The translations under genes were made by a program, and so were the position numbers. A DNA stretch of 33,495 bases from Acidimicrobiia bacterium (GTDB lineage: Bacteria; Actinomycetota; Acidimicrobiia; Spongiisociales; UBA11373): the NCBI GenBank assembly GCA_016932695.1, contig JAFGCH010000107.1, positions 1-33,495 on the forward strand, read 5' to 3'. The notes beneath the pieces are model-generated. The model saw only the letters and a program-made list of their open reading frames with translations. It made no database searches and had not been told where the DNA came from. This document shows, piece after piece, positions 29,073 through 33,495 of this stretch; within the stretch, counting starts at the first letter, position 1; each line of letters begins with the position of its first letter.

Positions 29073-30116
29073 ATGGATGCTCCCGAAGAACGCCTCGCCC
29101 TCTTCCTCGATTTCGAGAACCTCGCCATCGGCGCCCGCGAGGACCTCAGCGGCCATGTGTTCGAGTTCGGTCCCATCGCCGACGCCCTGGCCGAGCGAGG
29201 CCGGGTGGTGGTGCGGCGGGCCTACGCCGACTGGATCATGTTCGAAGACGCCCGTCGCATGCTCGCCCAGCACCAGGTGGAGCTGATCGAGATACCCCAG
29301 CGCATCGGCTCGACCCGCAAGAACGCCGCCGATATCAAGATGGCGGTGGACGCTGTGGAGTTGTCCTTCGAGCGCGACTACGTGACCACCTTCGTGCTGG
29401 GGACCGGCGACAGCGACTTCACCCCGCTGGTGCACAAGCTGCGCGAGTTGAACCGCCGGGTCATCGGCATCGGTCTGCGCGGTTCCACCTCGCCCTTGCT
29501 GGCCGCGTCTTGCGACGAGTTCCTCTACTACGAGTCGCTTCCCGGCCTCGACCTGCCGCAGCGGCGCGAGAGGCGCCGGGCCAAGGCGGACAAGGCCGCC
29601 GAAGAGCCCGTCGTGGCGCCGGTCGAGCCGCCCGACCTCGCCGGCTTGGAGCGGGTGGTCACCCAGACACTCAGCGGCCTGCAGCAATCCACCGACGGGG
29701 TGGTGCTCGCCTCTTCGCTGAAGCGGGCGCTGCTGCGCAAGGATCCCACCTTCAACGAGGCCGATTACGGGTTCCGGGCCTTCGGGGAGCTGCTGCGGCA
29801 CCTGGCAGACCGGGGGATCATCGAGCTCAGCGAGGGCCCGGCACACGGGGATCCCGAGGTGGGCTTCCCCAGCGAGGGCGGGCAGGAGGAGCAGGCTTTC
29901 TCCTTGCTGCGCCAGGTGGTGACCAAGACGGGCAAGGGCAAGCCGGTGCCCCTCTCCGGCCTGAAGGACCGCATGCGCAAGGCCGAGCCGGGTTTCTCCG
30001 AGAAGGCCTTCGGCTACCGCGGCTTCTTGCAGTTCTGCAAAGCGGCGGCAGCGCGCGAGGTGGTCGCCATGGACTGGGACGAGGAGTCCGAGGACTACCT
30101 GCTGACCGCCGTCTGA
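29073..30116 (+). CDS. NYN-domain ribonuclease with OST-HTH/LOTUS domains
   Basis: A 347-residue protein. The NYN (PIN-like) domain covers 1-155 with acidic residues D13 and N16 in FLDFEN, D87 in AADIKM, and D113/D115 in GTGDSDF. A charged linker (160-185) follows. Two OST-HTH/LOTUS-type domains then occur, about 190-258 (LKRALLRKDPTFNEADYGFRAF) and 270-345 (LKDRMRKAEPGFSEKAFGYRGF). LOTUS domains bind RNA, including G-rich structures, and NYN domains cut RNA. The protein is likely a sequence- or structure-guided RNase. The native target is unknown. Confidence 0.9.
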   Translation: MDAPEERLALFLDFENLAIGAREDLSGHVFEFGPIADALAERGRVVVRRAYADWIMFEDARRMLAQHQVELIEIPQRIGSTRKNAADIKMAVDAVELSFERDYVTTFVLGTGDSDFTPLVHKLRELNRRVIGIGLRGSTSPLLAASCDEFLYYESLPGLDLPQRRERRRAKADKAAEEPVVAPVEPPDLAGLERVVTQTLSGLQQSTDGVVLASSLKRALLRKDPTFNEADYGFRAFGELLRHLADRGIIELSEGPAHGDPEVGFPSEGGQEEQAFSLLRQVVTKTGKGKPVPLSGLKDRMRKAEPGFSEKAFGYRGFLQFCKAAAAREVVAMDWDEESEDYLLTAV

Positions 30117-30133
30117 GGCCGGCGCCGCCGCGT

Positions 30134-30145
30134 TAGCCTGCCGTC
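30134..30145 (+). promoter_or_regulatory. -10 hexamer, leaderless DDAH-like gene
   Basis: TAGCCT (30134-30139) ends 6 nt before the GTG at 30146. Confidence 0.45.
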
Positions 30146-30937
30146 GTGGCTCCCTGGGCCGTGTTGCGTGCCGTGCCGGACTCGTTCCGTGATTGCCTCA
30201 CCCGCCGCCCGGCCGACCCGCCCCTCGACCCCATGCGGGCCCGCCGCCAGCACCAGGGGTACCGGGCCCTGCTGGAGTCGGGCGGCTTCTCTACCCGGCT
30301 GCTTCCCGCCGATGAGGCCCATCCCGACTGCTGCTTCATCGAGGACACCGCGGTGCTGGTGGGCGAGGCCGCCCTGGCGACCCGGCCGGGTCACGCCAGC
30401 CGCCGCGGCGAGGTGGCGCCGGTGGCCGCCGCCCTGGCCGCGATCCTGCCGGTGCGGGTGATGGAATCCCCGGCCACCCTCGACGGCGGCGACGTGCTGC
30501 GGGTGGGGCAGCGCCTCTTCGTGGGGGAATCGGAGCGGACCAATGCCGCCGGACGGGAGGCCCTGGCCCGCTTCGCCGCGCCGTACGGCTTCGCGATGGT
30601 GGCTGTGCCCATCACCGGGGTACTGCACCTGAAGTCGGCGGCCACCGCCCTCGACGAGAGCACGGTGCTGGTGTTCCCCGGCGCCGTCTCGCCGGACGCT
30701 TTCGCCGGCCTGCGGGTGGTGGCGGCGGAAGGAGACGACCCGGAAGCGGCGAACGTCGTCCGCCTGCCCGACACCCGGATCCTGGTGGCGGCCCACCTGC
30801 CGCAGAGCGCGGCCGCGGTCCACGCCGCCGGGTTCACCCCGGTACCCTGCGAGGTGTCGGAGCTCGCCCGGGCGGACGGCGGCCTCACCTGCCTGTCGAT
30901 CCGCCGCCGCGCCGGGTTGGCGACGGCAGGACCGTAA
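30146..30937 (+). CDS. Dimethylarginine dimethylaminohydrolase/amidinohydrolase family enzyme
   Basis: A 263-residue pentein-fold protein. FIED (64-67), DGGD (113-116), catalytic H161 in LHLKSA and the nucleophile C249 in LTCLSIR match dimethylarginine dimethylaminohydrolase. Size and motifs favour DDAH over arginine deiminase, which is about 150 residues longer. It would hydrolyse methylarginines to citrulline and methylamines. The start is GTG. The Bpa gene follows after 31 nt, apparently with its own promoter. Confidence 0.88.
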   Translation: MAPWAVLRAVPDSFRDCLTRRPADPPLDPMRARRQHQGYRALLESGGFSTRLLPADEAHPDCCFIEDTAVLVGEAALATRPGHASRRGEVAPVAAALAAILPVRVMESPATLDGGDVLRVGQRLFVGESERTNAAGREALARFAAPYGFAMVAVPITGVLHLKSAATALDESTVLVFPGAVSPDAFAGLRVVAAEGDDPEAANVVRLPDTRILVAAHLPQSAAAVHAAGFTPVPCEVSELARADGGLTCLSIRRRAGLATAGP

Positions 30938-30939
30938 TC
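30934..30939 (+). promoter_or_regulatory. -10 hexamer candidate of bpa
   Basis: TAATCT overlaps the stop of the preceding gene. It would give a leader of about 23 nt that holds the CCGGAGAC ribosome site before the ATG at 30969. Confidence 0.4.
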
Positions 30940-30968
30940 TGCCCGTCTACGCAACTCGAGCCGGAGAC

Positions 30969-31457
30969 ATGAACACGCCGCACAACGACAACATCGACGA
31001 AGAAGTCGCCGCTGAGGTGGTGGAAGGGCCGCCTCCGGAGACGCGTGGGGCCAGCTACGTGCAGGCGCCCAAGCTGATGCGCATCGCCTCCATGACCCGG
31101 GCCATGCTCGACGAGGTGCGCCAGGCGCCCACCGACGAACAAGGCCGGCGCCGCCTGGCCGATGCTTACGACCGCTCGCTGGCCGAGATGCAGGACGTGC
31201 TGTCCGAGGACCTGCGCCAGGAGCTGATCGACATCTTCACCCCGATCTCCAGCGAGACGGCCACGGAATCGGAGCTGCGCATCGCCCAGGCCCAACTGGT
31301 CGGCTGGCTCGAAGGCTTGTTCGCCGGCATCCAGGCCACCCTGCTGCACCAGCAGGCGGCCATGGCCAGCCAGCTGCAGGAGATGCGGATGCGCGCCATC
31401 GAAGCCCCGCCCCGGGCCCCCAGCGGCGAAGACCGTCCTCCGGGCCAGTACCTGTAG
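30969..31457 (+). CDS. bpa: Bacterial proteasome activator
   Basis: A 162-residue protein of the Bpa (PafE, DUF2587) family. A disordered acidic N-terminus is followed by a four-helix bundle (45-145: LMRIASMTRAMLDEVRQAP, LADAYDRSLAEMQDVLSEDL, ELRIAQAQLVGWLEGLFAGI). The C-terminus is exactly GQYL, the motif that docks into the 20S proteasome and opens its gate without ATP. Bpa rings feed unfolded proteins and the HspR repressor to the proteasome in mycobacteria. Its presence implies that this organism has a 20S proteasome. The acyltransferase gene begins 6 nt later. Confidence 0.95.
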   Translation: MNTPHNDNIDEEVAAEVVEGPPPETRGASYVQAPKLMRIASMTRAMLDEVRQAPTDEQGRRRLADAYDRSLAEMQDVLSEDLRQELIDIFTPISSETATESELRIAQAQLVGWLEGLFAGIQATLLHQQAAMASQLQEMRMRAIEAPPRAPSGEDRPPGQYL

Positions 31458-31463
31458 GGCACC

Positions 31464-32495
31464 ATGCCGCCCGACGGGGAGACTCGGAGGGAGCGGCTCA
31501 GCCGCCGGCTGCGCACCGTGCCCGCGCTGTTGGCCGGCTTCATCTTGGTGAATGCCTTGCTGCCGCTGTTGCTGTTGGCGATGGTGGCCTACGACGGGGT
31601 GCGGGCGATGCGGGGCCGGGGCCGCTTCTCGGCGGTGCGCCTGCTGCTCTTCGGCTGGGTGTACCTGTGGGTCGAGGTGATCGGCCTCGGCGCGATGCTC
31701 CTCTTCTGGTTGATGAGCGGCTTCGGGCGAGCGCAGGGGCTGTACTCGACCCTCGCCTACGCTCTCCAGGGCTGGTGGGCCTGTGCCCTCTTCCGCTCCG
31801 TGCGGGTGCTGTTCCGGGTGGGGTTGGAGGTGGAGGGAGACGAGGCAGTTGCCCCGGGGCCCATCGTGCTCATGATGCGCCACGCCAGCCTGGCCGACAC
31901 CCTGCTGCCCACCGTGCTGGTGCTGCGCCGCCACAAGATCCGGTTGCGTTACGTGCTGAAGCGGGAGCTGCTGTGGGACCCGGCCCTCGACGCGGCGGGC
32001 AACGTCCTACCCAACTACTTCATCGACCGCCGCTCTACGGATGCTGCTACCGAGGTGGAAGGGGTGCGTTCGCTGGGCCTGGGCCTCGGGGAGCGCGACG
32101 GGGTGCTCATCTACCCGGAGGGCACCCGGTTCTCCGAGGAGAAGAGGGAGCGGATCATCGAGATCCTCCGGAGCCGGTTCCCCCAACTGGTGGAGCGGGC
32201 CGAGGCGCTGCGGGGAGTGCTGGCCCCGCGCCAGGCCGGGGTACTGGCCCTCCTCGAGGCGGGCACCGACGTGGTGGTCTGCGCCCATGTGGGCCTCGAC
32301 GGCCTGTCGCACGTCAAGCGCGTCTGGCGGGGAGGGTTGGTAGGGGTCACCATCAAGGCGGCTTTCTGGCGCATCCCGGCGGTGGAGATCCCCACCGGGG
32401 ATAAGGCCCGCATCGACTGGCTCTTCGCCCAATGGCGTCGGGTGGACGACTGGGTCTGCGCCCATCGCACCGAGCCCTGCTCCGACGACTCATGA
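31464..32495 (+). CDS. Lysophospholipid acyltransferase-family protein
   Basis: A 343-residue membrane protein. Hydrophobic segments at about 20-42, 56-85 and 95-117 precede the acyltransferase domain. H140 and D145 form the HxxxxD motif (RHASLADT), and YPEGTRFS (217-224) is the substrate-binding motif. The 'H-ASLAD' variant and C-terminal layout resemble the LPLAT group that includes LCLAT1/AGPAT8-like enzymes. It likely adds an acyl chain to a lysophospholipid. It is 6 nt from bpa and overlaps the photolyase start (ATGA), so it may belong to one operon. Confidence 0.85.
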   Translation: MPPDGETRRERLSRRLRTVPALLAGFILVNALLPLLLLAMVAYDGVRAMRGRGRFSAVRLLLFGWVYLWVEVIGLGAMLLFWLMSGFGRAQGLYSTLAYALQGWWACALFRSVRVLFRVGLEVEGDEAVAPGPIVLMMRHASLADTLLPTVLVLRRHKIRLRYVLKRELLWDPALDAAGNVLPNYFIDRRSTDAATEVEGVRSLGLGLGERDGVLIYPEGTRFSEEKRERIIEILRSRFPQLVERAEALRGVLAPRQAGVLALLEAGTDVVVCAHVGLDGLSHVKRVWRGGLVGVTIKAAFWRIPAVEIPTGDKARIDWLFAQWRRVDDWVCAHRTEPCSDDS

Positions 32496-33495
32496 ACCGC
32501 GGCCTCGTCTGGTTCAGGGCCGACCTCAGGCTGCGCGACAACCCGGCCTGGGACGCCGCCGCCATCCACGAGGAGGTGGTGGCGCTCTTTGTGCTCGACC
32601 CGATCCTCTGGGAGGGCTCCGGGGAGCATCGCCGCAACCAGCTGGCCGCGCATCTGGGAGCCCTGGACCGATCGTTGCAGGAGCGGGGCGGGCGGCTGCG
32701 GGTGCGGCGCGGCGACCCGAGACGGGTGGTGCCGGCGGAGGCGGCCGCCGCCGGGGCGAGCCGGGTCTACTGGAACACCGACACCACCCCGTATGCCCGG
32801 CGCCGCGACGGGGCGATTCTCCGTTCCCTGGGAGATACGGCCGAGGAGCACGCCGGGCGCTTGGTGCATGCCCCGGGCACCGTCCGCACCGCCGCCGGCG
32901 AGCCGTTCAAGGTGTTCACCCCGTTCTTTCGCGCCTGGCAGGCGCGCCCTTGGGACCCGTGGCCGGCGTCCGGGGCAGGGGCGAGGGTGACCGCCGACCC
33001 GGGAGACGGGATCCCGACGGTTGGCCCGCCCCTCATGGAGCCCGGCGAGGAGGGAGCCGAGCGGCGGCTGGAGACCTTCTTGGAGCGCGTCGATCGCTAC
33101 CACCAGGAGCGCAACCGCCCGGATCTGGACACCACCTCCCGGCTCTCGGCCGACCTGAAGTTCGGCACGCTCGGCCCTAGGACGGTGGTACGCCGGGTGG
33201 AAGGGCCCGGCGAGGGCCGGGCGGCCTTCATCCGCCAGCTGGCGTGGCGGGAGTTCTACGCCCACCTGCTGGCCGCCTTCCCTGCGACCCGCTCCGGCGC
33301 CATGCGGCCGGAGTACGACGGGGTGGCCTGGCGACACGACCCGGAGGGCCTGGCCGCCTGGGAGGAGGGCCGCACCGGTTATCCCTTCGTGGATGCGGCC
33401 ATGAGGCAGTTGCGCGCCGAAGGCTGGGTACACAACCGGGTGCGGATGGTGGCCGCCTCGTTCCTGGTCAAGGACCTGCTGATCGACTGGCGGCA
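32492..33495 (+). CDS. Deoxyribodipyrimidine photolyase/cryptochrome family, 5' part
   Basis: The frame from the ATG at 32492 is open to the window end (334 codons). The start (GLVWFRADLRLRDNPAW) is the photolyase alpha/beta domain. The FAD-binding region includes FVDAAMRQLRAEGWVHNRVRM with the Trp-Asn/His-Asn-Arg contacts, followed by the ASFLVKDLLIDW helix. It matches CPD photolyases and related cryptochromes; the missing C-terminus prevents a finer call. Light-driven repair of UV pyrimidine dimers is the expected role. The ATG overlaps the acyltransferase stop. Confidence 0.92.
   Translation, partial: MNRGLVWFRADLRLRDNPAWDAAAIHEEVVALFVLDPILWEGSGEHRRNQLAAHLGALDRSLQERGGRLRVRRGDPRRVVPAEAAAAGASRVYWNTDTTPYARRRDGAILRSLGDTAEEHAGRLVHAPGTVRTAAGEPFKVFTPFFRAWQARPWDPWPASGAGARVTADPGDGIPTVGPPLMEPGEEGAERRLETFLERVDRYHQERNRPDLDTTSRLSADLKFGTLGPRTVVRRVEGPGEGRAAFIRQLAWREFYAHLLAAFPATRSGAMRPEYDGVAWRHDPEGLAAWEEGRTGYPFVDAAMRQLRAEGWVHNRVRMVAASFLVKDLLIDWR

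Noticed and set aside
1-33495. CRISPR array, prophage or rRNA operon
   Set aside because: No regular repeat-spacer pattern, no phage structural genes and no rRNA-like sequence were seen.

Overview
High-GC DNA with many GTG starts, promoters placed directly at start codons, a bacterial proteasome activator (Bpa) gene, an F420-type (Ddn-like) oxidoreductase and several single-span membrane proteins with long Thr/Ser linkers. Together these point to an actinobacterium, and the Thr-rich anchored proteins lean towards the class Acidimicrobiia. This placement is inference from gene content; there is no rRNA or complete tRNA in the window.

Region 1 (1-3540) is accessory DNA. A short sequence that looks like the 3' end of a tRNA gene occurs three times in the same orientation (1-24, 157-182, 2441-2463). 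The last two copies bracket a two-gene unit (a Gly/Ala-rich protein of unknown function and a DUF1795/LpqN-like protein). The third copy lies inside the 3' end of a HEPN gene, which forms an MNT/HEPN toxin-antitoxin operon with a palindromic operator candidate.

Region 2 (3730-12778) is mostly housekeeping or metabolic: a DUF2927 membrane protein, a LarA-type nickel racemase homologue with its signature residues, a 3-mercaptopyruvate sulfurtransferase, a GH13 glucan-branching/trehalohydrolase-like enzyme, a predicted helical-toroid protein, a DUF454 membrane protein and a 5'-3' exonuclease.

Region 3 (12779-19116) is a second accessory island. It holds a small toxin/antitoxin pair, a baeRF (eRF1-like) gene, a complete ISL3-family insertion sequence with a perfect 8-bp target duplication, an ECF sigma factor with a membrane partner, a MazEF/PemK-type pair, and a second copy of the first toxin whose antitoxin is decayed. 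A ~50-bp repeat in one fixed orientation sits in the gaps between these modules, and the IS has landed inside one copy.

Region 4 (19276-33495) is again core-like: DUF4342 plus a MacB-type ABC exporter; MBL-fold hydrolase plus alpha/beta hydrolase; a CREST-type membrane hydrolase coupled to a PQQ-type beta-propeller protein; PolX with PHP domain; a Ddn-like protein; a NYN/OST-HTH protein; a DDAH-like amidinohydrolase; Bpa; an acyltransferase; and the start of a photolyase that runs off the window. At least eleven genes have a TANNNT hexamer ending 6-8 nt before the start codon, so leaderless transcription appears to be common here.
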